Source: Sphingobacterium sp. xlx-96
GTDB lineage: Bacteria > Bacteroidota > Bacteroidia > Sphingobacteriales > Sphingobacteriaceae
Length of the DNA: 64,000 nt
Assembly: GCF_011007365.1 (NCBI RefSeq)
Contig: NZ_WFKM01000001.1
Location: forward strand, 310,001-374,000
Reading direction: 5' to 3'
The notes below the pieces were generated by a model that had not been told where the DNA came from, did no database searches, and worked only from the letters and a program-made list of their open reading frames with translations. The position numbers were made by a program, and so were the translations under genes. Shown here in pieces: positions 1 through 9,006 of the stretch. Position 1 is the first letter of the stretch. Each line of letters begins with the position of its first letter.

Positions 1-219
1 TTTGAAATCCGGATCCAAGCTTCTATCGGAGCAAAGATCATTGCCAGAGAGACTATATCCGCTCTACGTAAAGACGTAACTGCAAAATGTTACGGAGGTG
101 ATATCTCCCGTAAACGTAAGTTGTTGGAAAAACAGAAAAAAGGAAAAAAACGGATGCGTCAGGTAGGTAACGTCGAGATTCCTCAGTCGGCGTTTATGGC
201 AGTGTTGAAATTAGACTAA
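1..219 (+). CDS. lepA: Elongation factor 4 (LepA), C-terminal fragment
   Basis: The window opens inside this gene; only the last 72 codons and the TAA stop are present. The readable protein carries the LepA-specific C-terminal domain: a [20 protein letters not shown] segment, then [17 protein letters not shown] at the end. LepA is a ribosome-binding GTPase that can back-translocate or remodel stalled ribosomes. The [11 protein letters not shown]...KKRM block is the basic tail typical of the family and is highly conserved, so the assignment is firm although the GTPase domain lies outside the window. No terminator hairpin is obvious in the 133 bases before folD, which is on the same strand. Confidence 0.95.
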   Translation, partial: FEIRIQASIGAKIIARETISALRKDVTAKCYGGDISRKRKLLEKQKKGKKRMRQVGNVEIPQSAFMAVLKLD

Positions 220-352
220 AAAGAGTTATAAGGTTAAGAGATTAAAAGTTAGAAAATCAACGGGCACGGAGCGAGGATGAAAGACTATATGAGTACTCAA
301 ATCTCCTGTTTAAATACGGTATCTAACTACTAAATACGAACTACTAAGTACT

Positions 353-1240
353 ATGAATATATTAGACGGTAAAGAAGTATCTGCAAAGATTAAAGAAGAT
401 ATAAAAGTTGAAGCCGCGGCTTTCACCGCTGCTGCTGGAAGAAAGCCTCATCTTGTTGCTATTTTAGTAGGAAATGATGGCGGTAGTGAAACTTACGTAG
501 CCAGTAAAATGAGAAACTGTGAACTGGTAGGTTTTGAGTCAACTAATATCCGTTATGATGTTGCTGTTTCTGAAGCGGAATTGATCGCTAAAATTCAGGA
601 AATAAATGCAGATCCTACTATTGATGGATTGATTGTACAGTTGCCTTTACCAGCTCATATTGACCCGGATAAGGTAACGGAGGCTATCGATCATAGAAAG
701 GATGTTGATGGTTTCCATCCCATTAATTTAGGTCGGATGCAGCGTAATTTGCCATGCTTCATTCCTGCAACACCTTATGGTATTATGTTGATGCTTTCGC
801 ATTATGGTATTGACACAGCAGGAAAACATGCTGTGGTTGTAGGGAGAAGCAATATCGTCGGTTCGCCAATGAGTATCCTGTTGGCTAGAAATAGTAATCC
901 CGGAAATTGTACAGTTACTTTGACGCATAGTAGAACAAAAGATCTTAAGACAGAGGTTTTGCGTGGCGATATCATTGTTGCAGCGATAGGTAAAAAGAAC
1001 TTTGTAACGGCTGATATGGTGAAGGAAGGAGCGATCGTAATCGATGTGGGAATCAATAGAGAAAACTCTACAGAAACAAAGTCTGGTTTTAAGCTCTACG
1101 GAGATGTTGATTTTGATAATGTAGCGGCAAAAGCTTCATGGATTACCCCTGTACCAGGTGGAGTAGGATTAATGACTATCGTCGGTTTGCTAAAAAATAC
1201 ATTAGAAGCTGCAAAGGGTACAATTTATCCCAAATTTTAG
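353..1240 (+). CDS. folD: Bifunctional methylenetetrahydrofolate dehydrogenase / methenyltetrahydrofolate cyclohydrolase
   Basis: A 295-residue cytosolic enzyme of one-carbon metabolism. It oxidises 5,10-methylene-THF to methenyl-THF with NAD(P) and hydrolyses that to 10-formyl-THF. Family motifs are complete: YVASK with Tyr48 and Lys52 (the cyclohydrolase catalytic pair), [10 protein letters not shown] near 95-104, the [13 protein letters not shown] block near 116-128, the Rossmann loop [11 protein letters not shown] near 164-174, and [11 protein letters not shown] near the C-terminus. The length is normal for FolD. The ATG is the natural start because the folate domain begins right at MNILDGK. 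It follows lepA on the same strand with a 133-base gap. Confidence 0.97.
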   Translation: MNILDGKEVSAKIKEDIKVEAAAFTAAAGRKPHLVAILVGNDGGSETYVASKMRNCELVGFESTNIRYDVAVSEAELIAKIQEINADPTIDGLIVQLPLPAHIDPDKVTEAIDHRKDVDGFHPINLGRMQRNLPCFIPATPYGIMLMLSHYGIDTAGKHAVVVGRSNIVGSPMSILLARNSNPGNCTVTLTHSRTKDLKTEVLRGDIIVAAIGKKNFVTADMVKEGAIVIDVGINRENSTETKSGFKLYGDVDFDNVAAKASWITPVPGGVGLMTIVGLLKNTLEAAKGTIYPKF

Positions 1241-1439
1241 TTTTTTGATTTAGAAATTCACCCCTTACAATCCGGGTAGCATGTACCTATTGGGTAGAAT
1301 GGTAAGAGTTTTGTTTTGGCACACAAATTGAGTATTTAGTAGCGTTAACTAAACTCATTTGTATGGATCATGCGTCGATCGTATTCTAGAAGATATCGGT
1401 ATAGCTGATAGATCCATCGCCATTTAAAATTTATATCTA

Positions 1440-1958
1440 ATGAAAAAAAATGTATTATTAGCAGTGGTAGCCGGAGCAATAACATTTGCATCGTGCAACA
1501 ATTCTCCTTCTAAGGACAAAAATGCGGACGGTGAGGTTACAGCAGGTGAACAATTGGATCACTCTTTGAACAAGATGGATCAAATATCCGAAGATGCTGC
1601 AGCGAAGGCAGAAGCGGATTATAATAAAGCTAAGGCCGATCTAGAGGCAGCTGTCGCCAAAGGTGACAAGCAAGCGGAAGAAACTGCGCGCAAAACCCTT
1701 GCAGATGCTGAGGCTGTATGGAATAAAGCCAAAGAAGCATTGAAAGATGCTGGCCAAAAGGTGGAGTCTGGTGTTACGAATGCGGTAGACGCTACGAAAG
1801 ATGCAGCAAAAAAGACAGGCGCTGCGATCGAAAATTCTGCTGATGAGGCTGGAGAAAAGTTGAAAGATGCTGGTGCGAAAGCTGAAAATGCTGTTAAAGA
1901 AACAGCGAATGAAGCGGAGAGAAAAGCTAAAAACGTAAAAGAAGCTTTGAAAAACTAG
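1440..1958 (+). CDS. Small lipoprotein with long alanine/lysine-rich amphipathic helix
   Basis: A 172-residue protein with a lipoprotein signal: KK, a hydrophobic stretch, then FASC with the lipidated cysteine at residue 19. The rest is almost entirely Ala, Lys, Glu and Asp in an imperfect 11-residue rhythm. Segments of the type DATKDAAKKTG, DEAGEKLKDAG and ETANEAERKAKNVKEALKN resemble LEA-like or apolipoprotein-like amphipathic helices. No catalytic motif is present. The protein probably lies on the membrane surface or in the periplasm as an extended helix; a stress or envelope role is only inference from composition. It is monocistronic, with a strong hairpin terminator directly downstream. 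Confidence 0.8.
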   Translation: MKKNVLLAVVAGAITFASCNNSPSKDKNADGEVTAGEQLDHSLNKMDQISEDAAAKAEADYNKAKADLEAAVAKGDKQAEETARKTLADAEAVWNKAKEALKDAGQKVESGVTNAVDATKDAAKKTGAAIENSADEAGEKLKDAGAKAENAVKETANEAERKAKNVKEALKN

Positions 1959-1981
1959 ACTTACAAATACAATGAAATTTG

Positions 1982-2014
1982 TGAACGCCCGTGTTAATCG
2001 GGCGTTCATCGTTT
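1982..2014 (+). terminator. Rho-independent-type terminator after the helical lipoprotein
   Basis: A perfect 10-bp inverted repeat, TGAACGCCCG at 1982-1991 and CGGGCGTTCA at 1999-2008, encloses a 7-base loop and is followed by a short T-containing tail. It lies 24 bases after the lipoprotein stop codon. Confidence 0.8.
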
Positions 2015-2166
2015 ATAATAGTGGTGATATGTAATGAAATATCCATGGAGCAGTTCTGCGCAAATACGAATGACCGCGAAGCAGCATGCACACCCTTTCG
2101 TTATAAAAGCGTGCATAATATAGTTTGGATATTCCATATGACAGATAAAAAACAAGTTATATACAT

Positions 2167-2616
2167 ATGAATAGAGAAGATATATTAGAGGCATGTTTTG
2201 AATATGTACAGAATAGAATTAAGGAAATTACCTTGGCTATAGATTCTGCGAACAACTCCCTGTTGGAAGATACGAAAAGTAGTGCCGGGGATAAATATGA
2301 AACAAGTAGAGAGATGATTCAGCAGGATTTAAGTCGATTTCAACAACAGTTGAGCTTAGCTAATGAAGATCTACAGAGCCTTGAACGAATTAAGCATACT
2401 TATCAAGCCTCATCTGTTTTGTCTATTGGTAGTTTAGTTGAGGTTAATAAGAGTACTTGGTATTTTATAGCGGTAAGTATCGGTCGTCTACCAATGTATC
2501 CTGATTTATATGTCGTTTCTCCAAAGTCTCCAATAGGTAAATTGTTTTTAGGTAAAGCGCTAGGAGATAATATAATGTTTAACAATCAATCTTTTATTAT
2601 CAACCAAGTTTTATAG
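2167..2616 (+). CDS. Small GreA/GreB-like protein
   Basis: A 149-residue cytosolic protein. The N-terminal half is predicted helical and carries a segment like GreA coiled coils (SSAGDKYETSREMIQQDL near residues 38-55). The C-terminal part (about 85-149) contains SPIGKLFLGKALGDNI, which strongly recalls the FKBP-like GreA/GreB C-domain with its SPLG...LLGK..GD signature. GreA proteins enter the RNA polymerase secondary channel and stimulate transcript cleavage; whether this shorter protein does so is unknown. Relatives in Bacteroidota are often mislabelled '3-oxoacyl-ACP synthase', but no ketosynthase motif is visible here. It lies just upstream of the signalling cassette on the same strand. 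Confidence 0.65.
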   Translation: MNREDILEACFEYVQNRIKEITLAIDSANNSLLEDTKSSAGDKYETSREMIQQDLSRFQQQLSLANEDLQSLERIKHTYQASSVLSIGSLVEVNKSTWYFIAVSIGRLPMYPDLYVVSPKSPIGKLFLGKALGDNIMFNNQSFIINQVL

Positions 2617-2722
2617 GTGCTAGGTTCGATTCTTTTTCTTTTTTTTATTATTTTGGTAGAGGCTTCTCCTGCATGTAGCATATATGGCCTTTAATTGAAA
2701 TAGAACAACTAATTGTTTATCG

Positions 2723-4192
2723 ATGATTTTGATTGTGGATGATAAGCCAGAAAATATTTTTTCGCTTAGGAGCTTATTAGAATCGAAGAGTTTTGATGTG
2801 GATACTGCGCTTTCTGGGGAGGAAGCTTTAAAAAAGGTCTTGAAAATAGATTATGCGTTGATCATCCTCGATGTTCAGATGCCTGGAATGGATGGATTTG
2901 AAGTCGCAGAGATATTGGCTGGATATAGTAAAACAAAGGAAATCCCTATTATTTTCTTATCGGCAGTCAACACCGATAAAAAATTCATAGCGAAAGGTTA
3001 TGCTTCAGGAGGTATTGATTATATTACTAAACCTGTAGATCCTGATATACTGATGCTCAAAGTAAAGACTTTTTACCGATTGTATGAGCAGACTTTAGCC
3101 TTGAATGAGGTGAAGCGTAAATTGCAACTTGAGGTTGAGAGTAGAAAGAAAGCGCAGGAAGAACTGAAAGTAAAAGTAGACTTCTTTCATACTGTTCTGG
3201 AAGCTATTCCACAGATAGCATTTACCGCAGACTCTTCGGGAGAGATTACTTTTGTTAATGAAAATTGGTTTAAATATGCAAAGACAGCTATAGATTTTCC
3301 TGAAATTCATATCGATGATACTTCGATCGATACATTTTATGAAGAAAATATAAAATCAGGTGAACCTTTTGAAGCTGAAGTACGTATCCGAAATGTCGAT
3401 ACAAAGGTATATCGTTTTCACTTGCTTCGAATCATACCTGTTAAGGAAGGAGTTGAGAGAAACAGCTGGGTTGGTACGTTTACTGATATTGAAGATCAAA
3501 AGCAGATCGAGAATAAGAAGGATGAATTTTTAAGTATTGCTAGTCATGAGTTGAAAACACCCCTGACCAGTATAAAGGCTTACATTCAACTTTTGGAAAG
3601 ATTGATTGTCTCGACAGGAAATGAACAGGTTTCTACATATATCCATCGTGCACAAGATCAAGTAATTAAATTAGAGAGTCTTATTGCTGATCTTCTTGAT
3701 ATTTCTAAGATAGAGAACGGTAAGCTAAAGGTTAACTGTAGACCTTTTGATTTAGAATCTTTGGTTGTTAATGCCATAGACACCATCTCACATACACATC
3801 AACATGTAGCTATTCGCATCGAGCGCGAGGGCGAGCCTTTTGTAGATGAAGTTAACGCAGATGCAATCCGTATTGAGCAAGTACTGATCAATTTCTTGAC
3901 GAATGCCATAAAATATTCTCCAGGATCTGAAAAGGTATTGGTTAAAACCGAACAACGTGATTCGCATGCATATATTGCAGTTCAGGATTTTGGAATAGGT
4001 ATTCCCAAAGAGAAGCAGGACTATGTTTTTTCGAAATTCTACCGGGTCGAAGAATCATCTGTTAAGTTTCAGGGATTAGGGATTGGACTGTATATCTGCG
4101 CTGAAATAGTGAGGCAGCATAAAGGTACTTACGGTGTCAATAGCGTAAGTGGAGAAGGAACTACTTTTTATTTCAGTATACCATTAAATTAA
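2723..4192 (+). CDS. Receiver-PAS-histidine kinase
   Basis: A 489-residue cytosolic signalling protein with a receiver at the N-terminus instead of a membrane sensor. The receiver (1-120) has the acidic pair D6/D7, phospho-acceptor D50 in LDVQMPGMDG, S80 and K103 in TKP. A short coiled coil leads to a PAS-like domain (about 150-258). HisKA follows with His275 in SHELKTPLTS, then HATPase_c with NFLTNAIKYSP, DFGIGIP and GLGIGLYI. It starts the signalling cassette and ends only 6 bases before the hybrid kinase, so the two are probably co-transcribed. The receiver-first order suggests the kinase is controlled by upstream phosphotransfer, perhaps from the hybrid kinase next door. Confidence 0.93.
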   Translation: MILIVDDKPENIFSLRSLLESKSFDVDTALSGEEALKKVLKIDYALIILDVQMPGMDGFEVAEILAGYSKTKEIPIIFLSAVNTDKKFIAKGYASGGIDYITKPVDPDILMLKVKTFYRLYEQTLALNEVKRKLQLEVESRKKAQEELKVKVDFFHTVLEAIPQIAFTADSSGEITFVNENWFKYAKTAIDFPEIHIDDTSIDTFYEENIKSGEPFEAEVRIRNVDTKVYRFHLLRIIPVKEGVERNSWVGTFTDIEDQKQIENKKDEFLSIASHELKTPLTSIKAYIQLLERLIVSTGNEQVSTYIHRAQDQVIKLESLIADLLDISKIENGKLKVNCRPFDLESLVVNAIDTISHTHQHVAIRIEREGEPFVDEVNADAIRIEQVLINFLTNAIKYSPGSEKVLVKTEQRDSHAYIAVQDFGIGIPKEKQDYVFSKFYRVEESSVKFQGLGIGLYICAEIVRQHKGTYGVNSVSGEGTTFYFSIPLN

Positions 4193-4198
4193 GGAAGG

Positions 4199-7100
4199 AT
4201 GCCTAAACAAATTATCAGAAAATTACAGATAGGTTTCGGAATCTCATTGCTTGTTCTTATTGCAAGTTCGACGGCTTCTTATATCAGTATTAAAAAGCAG
4301 ATTGATAACCGGAATCAATTGGTCACTACACAACAATTGATTCAATCTGTAAATCATATTCTTATTGATCTTCAGAATGCGGAAACTGGACAGCGGGGAT
4401 TCTATCTCACCAATAAGGAGTCTTTTTTAGAACCATATTTGAAGAGCCAAGCCTCATTGCCTCAATCCTTTCGTGACGCGAGATCATTGCTGTCTAAAGA
4501 ATCAAATCAAGGGCTACGTTTGGATAGCCTATCATCTTTGGTAGACACGAGAATGTCTATTTTAGGCAAATGGGAAAAGCAAAAGAGGGCAGGCATAAAT
4601 ATAGCATCTGAACAACTGGAAGAGGGCAAGGTCTATATGGACAGTTGCCGGAATCTGATAGAGCGGTTTTTAACAGCTGAACATGTTGTCTTAAAGAAGC
4701 AAAATGCAGAACTGGACAGCTCTTCTAATATTACCTCTATATTTATTGTGATAGCCGCAATTTTCTCTTTGTTAATCACTATCGTATTTTATATGCAGAT
4801 TCGTGGTGAATTCAGAAGGCGTGAAAAACTTCAGAACATACTTAAAGAGAAGGATGAGGAAATGAGAACCAGAGTCCGAATGATCGAACAGATTGCTAAG
4901 AGAGTTTCTGCTGGAGATTATTCTGTGCGGGTTGATGATGCTGAAAAAGATGAGTTGGGCAGTTTAGCAAATTCGCTTAATGGAATGACAATTTCGCTAG
5001 ATAATGCATTTGGAAAAATACATGATAATGAGTGGAAGCAAACTGGATTGGCACTCCTAAATGAAGTTCTAGTGGGAAATAAAAATGAACGTATGATCGC
5101 GGAAGATGCGTTAGCTCATTTAATTAACTATGGGCGTTGCATTAATGGTGCTTTATATTTATTAGATAAGAATCAGTTAGTGTTGCGAAGTTATTATGGG
5201 TTAGAGGGGCAGATGCGTGAGAATTTGAAATTTGGCGAAGGGATTGTGGGGCAAGTCTTTTTGGACAAGCGTATTAAACTTTTGGAGGATATTGATAACT
5301 CGGAGTTTACGGTTAGTTTTACGAACGGACAGTTGAAACTAAAGCATATCTTATGGTTACCATTGATGCTGGAGGGACAATGCTATGGTGTGTTTGAATT
5401 GGGCACATTTGATAAATTTGAAGCGTTAACTGTTTCGTTTTTTGAAGAAGCAGGTAGAATTATAGCTTTGGAGTTATTGGCTGCTCATGGAAGAAATAAG
5501 GTCCAAAATTTATTAGAAGAGACGCAAGCCCAGTCGGAAGAACTGCAAACGCAACATAGTGAGTTGGAAAATCTAAACACTGAGCTAGAAGCCCAAGCAC
5601 AAAAACTGCAGGCCTCTGATGAAGAGCTTCGTGTACAGCAAGAGGAACTGTTACAGAGTAATCAAGAACTTGAAGAGCGATCCAAGCTGTTGGAAGAGAA
5701 GAATGAGCTCATTGCTTCAAGGAATGAAGAAATTCAAAAGAAAGCCGAGGAATTGGCTCTCACCACGAAATATAAATCAGAGTTTTTGGCTAATATGTCT
5801 CATGAGCTACGCACGCCGCTAAATTCTATTTTATTGCTTTCACGCTTGTTGTCCGAAAATGTCGAAGAGAATCTGACAGATGAACAAGTGGAATCCGCTA
5901 ATGTCATTCAGAGTTCAGGAACAGGACTATTAACGCTGATAGATGAAATTTTGGATCTTTCTAAGATTGAAGCGGGAAAAATGGATCTCGAATATCAACA
6001 AGTTAGTATCTCGGCACTTTGTAAGGAATTAGAAAGTCTATTTCGCCCATTGGTACAGGAGAAAGGAATCGACTTGTCTATCGATATAGATGATAGTATT
6101 CCTGATATTATCGAGACCGATAAACTTAGGTTGGAACAAGTACTTCGAAACTTATTATCTAATGCGATTAAATTTACAATTGAAGGTGGTGTCTCGTTTC
6201 GAGTGAGCTCATGTCGTACCAATTCCAATTTTATTCAATTTGCTGTAAAGGATACGGGTATCGGTATTAGCCCGGATAATCAAAAATTGATTTTTGAAGC
6301 CTTTCAACAAGCAGATGGTTCGACAAGAAGAAAATTTGGTGGGACCGGGCTTGGTCTTTCTATCAGTAGGGAGATCATGCGTCTACTTGGGGGAGAGATT
6401 ACTTTAGTGAGTAAGCCGGAGGAAGGAAGTACTTTTACGATTGCAATCCCGCTGGACAAAAGCAAGACGGTTGTAGTCGATTCTGCAGATATAGAATTGG
6501 TACCGCAGGAGCCTGTGTCCACAGTTGAGGATCCTATCGCTATTGATTCTTTATCATATCGTACGATAGAGATACCGGAAGATGTAGCTGATGATCGAGA
6601 TAACATCCGAGAGGGAGATAAATTGATTTTGATTGTTGAAGATGATACAAATTTTGCAAAGGCATTGTTGAAATATACGAGACAACAAAAATATAAGGGT
6701 ATTGTATTGGTAAGAGGTGATCTTGTCTTGGAAATAGCCGATAAGTATCAGCCCTTGGCAATTTTGTTAGATATTCAGTTGCCGATAAAAGACGGTTGGC
6801 AGGTTATGGATGATTTGAAAAATAATTCTAAAACACGGCATATTCCTGTTCATATGATGTCTTCGCTCAGAATGAAACGCGAGAGCTTGATGAAAGGGGC
6901 TATAGATTTTATCAATAAGCCTATCGCTATTGAGGAGATTGGACGGATTTTCGAACGGATTGAGGACGCGCTAAACCGAAACCCCAAAAAAGTACTTATT
7001 GTAGAGGAAAACGAAAAACACGCTACCGCTCTATCCTATTTTTTGAGCAATTTCAATATTCAATCGGAGATCAAGGAAAATGTTTCTGAGACAGTAGATG

Positions 7101-7798
7101 CATTGCTGTCAGAAGATGTAAATTGTGTGATATTGGATATGGGAATTCCTGATAAGATCGGGTATCAAACATTGGAAGCAATTAAAGCTAATCCAGGTCT
7201 AGAGAACCTGCCCATTATTGTATTTACAGGTAAGCAATTGTCACAGATTGAAGAGTTAAAAATCAAACAGTTTGCAGATTCTATTGTTGTAAAAACGGCG
7301 CACTCATTCCAGCGTATTCTAGATGAAGTAGGGTTATTTTTACATTTGGTTGAAGAGAATAATGGACATGTCGAAAAGAAACGGATCAATAAATTAGGCT
7401 CTTTGAGTGAAGTGTTGGTCGGTAAGACCGTATTGGTCGCAGACGACGATGTTCGTAACATTTTTTCATTGACCAAGACATTAGAACCTTATCAGATGGA
7501 AGTTCTGTCTGCGACCAATGGTAAAGAAGCATTGGATGTAGTAAAGCAAAATCCGAATATTGCTGTCGTGTTGATGGATATGATGATGCCCGAGATGGAT
7601 GGCTACGAAACGATAAGGGAAATCAGGAAAATGCCTGCGTTTGCCCGGTTACCAATAATAGCGGTCACGGCTAAGGCAATGATCGGGGATCGTGAAAAAT
7701 GTATTCAAGCAGGGGCTTCGGACTATATTTCGAAACCTGTTGATAAGGATCAATTGCTTTCCTTATTGCGCGTATGGTTGTATGAATCTAAAGTATGA
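4199..7798 (+). CDS. CHASE3-HAMP-GAF hybrid histidine kinase with three receivers
   Basis: A 1199-residue inner-membrane hybrid kinase. TM1 lies near residues 12-30. A CHASE3-type periplasmic helical domain follows, with the family signature NAETGQRGFYLT, then TM2 near 178-198 and HAMP near 200-265. A GAF-like domain spans about 285-425 and a long Gln/Glu-rich coiled coil about 430-525. HisKA has His535 in SHELRTPLNS; HATPase_c has NLLSNAIKF, DTGIGIS and GGTGLGLSI. Three receivers follow with phospho-acceptors D858, D980 and D1127. The middle receiver has a less typical DMGIPDKIGY loop but keeps the Asp, Thr and Lys positions. No Hpt domain is present. It is tightly packed between the first kinase and a single receiver. 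Confidence 0.93.
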   Translation: MPKQIIRKLQIGFGISLLVLIASSTASYISIKKQIDNRNQLVTTQQLIQSVNHILIDLQNAETGQRGFYLTNKESFLEPYLKSQASLPQSFRDARSLLSKESNQGLRLDSLSSLVDTRMSILGKWEKQKRAGINIASEQLEEGKVYMDSCRNLIERFLTAEHVVLKKQNAELDSSSNITSIFIVIAAIFSLLITIVFYMQIRGEFRRREKLQNILKEKDEEMRTRVRMIEQIAKRVSAGDYSVRVDDAEKDELGSLANSLNGMTISLDNAFGKIHDNEWKQTGLALLNEVLVGNKNERMIAEDALAHLINYGRCINGALYLLDKNQLVLRSYYGLEGQMRENLKFGEGIVGQVFLDKRIKLLEDIDNSEFTVSFTNGQLKLKHILWLPLMLEGQCYGVFELGTFDKFEALTVSFFEEAGRIIALELLAAHGRNKVQNLLEETQAQSEELQTQHSELENLNTELEAQAQKLQASDEELRVQQEELLQSNQELEERSKLLEEKNELIASRNEEIQKKAEELALTTKYKSEFLANMSHELRTPLNSILLLSRLLSENVEENLTDEQVESANVIQSSGTGLLTLIDEILDLSKIEAGKMDLEYQQVSISALCKELESLFRPLVQEKGIDLSIDIDDSIPDIIETDKLRLEQVLRNLLSNAIKFTIEGGVSFRVSSCRTNSNFIQFAVKDTGIGISPDNQKLIFEAFQQADGSTRRKFGGTGLGLSISREIMRLLGGEITLVSKPEEGSTFTIAIPLDKSKTVVVDSADIELVPQEPVSTVEDPIAIDSLSYRTIEIPEDVADDRDNIREGDKLILIVEDDTNFAKALLKYTRQQKYKGIVLVRGDLVLEIADKYQPLAILLDIQLPIKDGWQVMDDLKNNSKTRHIPVHMMSSLRMKRESLMKGAIDFINKPIAIEEIGRIFERIEDALNRNPKKVLIVEENEKHATALSYFLSNFNIQSEIKENVSETVDALLSEDVNCVILDMGIPDKIGYQTLEAIKANPGLENLPIIVFTGKQLSQIEELKIKQFADSIVVKTAHSFQRILDEVGLFLHLVEENNGHVEKKRINKLGSLSEVLVGKTVLVADDDVRNIFSLTKTLEPYQMEVLSATNGKEALDVVKQNPNIAVVLMDMMMPEMDGYETIREIRKMPAFARLPIIAVTAKAMIGDREKCIQAGASDYISKPVDKDQLLSLLRVWLYESKV

Positions 7799-7808
7799 TT
7801 TGTTGGAA

Positions 7809-8180
7809 ATGGAAATCAAAAACTTGATATTGATAGTTGACGATGATGTGCGTAATATTTTCGCACTTGAGCTTACATTAAAAGCTAAAGGATATAAAGT
7901 TATATCATGCCAAGATGCTAGAGAAGCGCTACAAATAATTGAAGAAAATAATCAACTTGGATTGGTCTTGATGGATATGATGATGCCTGATATGGATGGG
8001 TATGAAGCGATAAGCACGGTTAGAAACTCTGCTAAATATCCCAAAATTCCAATGATAGCTGTGACAGCTCAAGCAATGAGTGGTGATCGGGAGAAATGTA
8101 TTGCATCGGGAGCGAATGATTATGTTTCAAAGCCGATACAGGTGGATGTTTTGTTGGATGTAATAAAAAAGTGGATGTGA
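7809..8180 (+). CDS. Single-domain response regulator
   Basis: A 123-residue stand-alone receiver with no output domain. It has the DDD acidic cluster at residues 11-13, phospho-acceptor D56 in MDMMMPDMDG, T86 and K108 in SKP. The open frame extends upstream into the hybrid kinase, but the ATG at 7809 gives a normal receiver N-terminus (MEIKNLILIVDDD) 10 bases after the kinase stop; a start at 7782 inside the kinase gene is possible. The sequence closely resembles the third receiver of the upstream kinase (VRNIF after the acidic triad, MDMMMP, GDREKCI), so it may derive from it by duplication. It is probably a phosphorelay shuttle. Its stop overlaps the cheR start. Confidence 0.9.
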   Translation: MEIKNLILIVDDDVRNIFALELTLKAKGYKVISCQDAREALQIIEENNQLGLVLMDMMMPDMDGYEAISTVRNSAKYPKIPMIAVTAQAMSGDREKCIASGANDYVSKPIQVDVLLDVIKKWM

Positions 8181-9001
8181 TGCTGGAACCGGATATCTTG
8201 AAAGACGAAGAAATCAATTTGTTACTTAATGATGTAGCAACACTGTATGGCTATGATTTTACACAGTATAGCCAGGCTTCTCTCAAGAGACGGTTGAATA
8301 GAATTTGCCTTGTTGATCGTTTTTCGAGTTTTGCGGAGCTACGGTATCGGGTCGTTAATGACAGTTCATACTTACAGCGATTTATTGAAGAAATCACTGT
8401 AAATGTGACCGAAATGTTTAGGGATCCGAGCTTTTATAAAATGCTCCGACACGAGGTGATGCCCAGGCTTGGAACCTATCCATTGATCCGTATCTGGATC
8501 GCTGGATGCTCCACCGGAGAAGAGGCGTATTCGATTGCAATATTGCTTAAAGAGGCAAATCTGTATCATAAATCATTGATGTATGCTACGGATATTAATC
8601 CTACTGTCCTAGAAAAAGCCGCTAATGGAATATTTCCATTGAATCAGATGAAATTATACTCGGAAAATTATATTCTCTCTGGAGGAAAGAATGACTTTTC
8701 CCAGTATTACGTCGCTGGGTATGAGTTTGCTAAATTTGACTCTTCATTGAGCGAAAGAATGATATTTTCCACGCATAACTTGGTTTCGGATAGTTCTTTT
8801 AATGAATTTCAATTGATATTATGTCGAAATGTTTTGATTTATTTTGACAAGAACCTACAGGAGCGTGTGTTTAGAGTTTTTGACGAAAGTCTTCAAAATC
8901 TAGGGTATCTGGCTTTAGGTACAAAAGAAACGTTACGCTTTTCGAGCATAGAGGGGCGGTACAGACAGGTTAGTGAAGAGAAAATTTGGAGAAAGCACTG
9001 A
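8180..9001 (+). CDS. CheR-type protein-glutamate methyltransferase
   Basis: A 273-residue SAM-dependent methyltransferase. It has an N-terminal helical CheR_N region (about 8-70), then the CheR catalytic motifs: TVNVTEMFRDP, the SAM-binding IAGCSTGEEAYSIA, ATDIN for the ribose-binding acid, and LILCRNVLIYF. In chemotaxis CheR methylates glutamates on receptors, but no receptor gene is in this window. I chose the ATG at 8180 because it overlaps the preceding stop as TGATG, which suggests translational coupling; an in-frame GTG at 8171 would add three residues. The sequence is complete, with no truncation. The likely substrate is a distant receptor or one of the kinases in this operon. Confidence 0.9.
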   Translation: MLEPDILKDEEINLLLNDVATLYGYDFTQYSQASLKRRLNRICLVDRFSSFAELRYRVVNDSSYLQRFIEEITVNVTEMFRDPSFYKMLRHEVMPRLGTYPLIRIWIAGCSTGEEAYSIAILLKEANLYHKSLMYATDINPTVLEKAANGIFPLNQMKLYSENYILSGGKNDFSQYYVAGYEFAKFDSSLSERMIFSTHNLVSDSSFNEFQLILCRNVLIYFDKNLQERVFRVFDESLQNLGYLALGTKETLRFSSIEGRYRQVSEEKIWRKH

Positions 9002-9006
9002 AATAT

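Noticed and set aside
2623..2632. GGTTCGATTC resembling a tRNA T-loop
   Set aside because: No acceptor, D or anticodon stem can be drawn around it; it lies just after a coding region and before a T-run.
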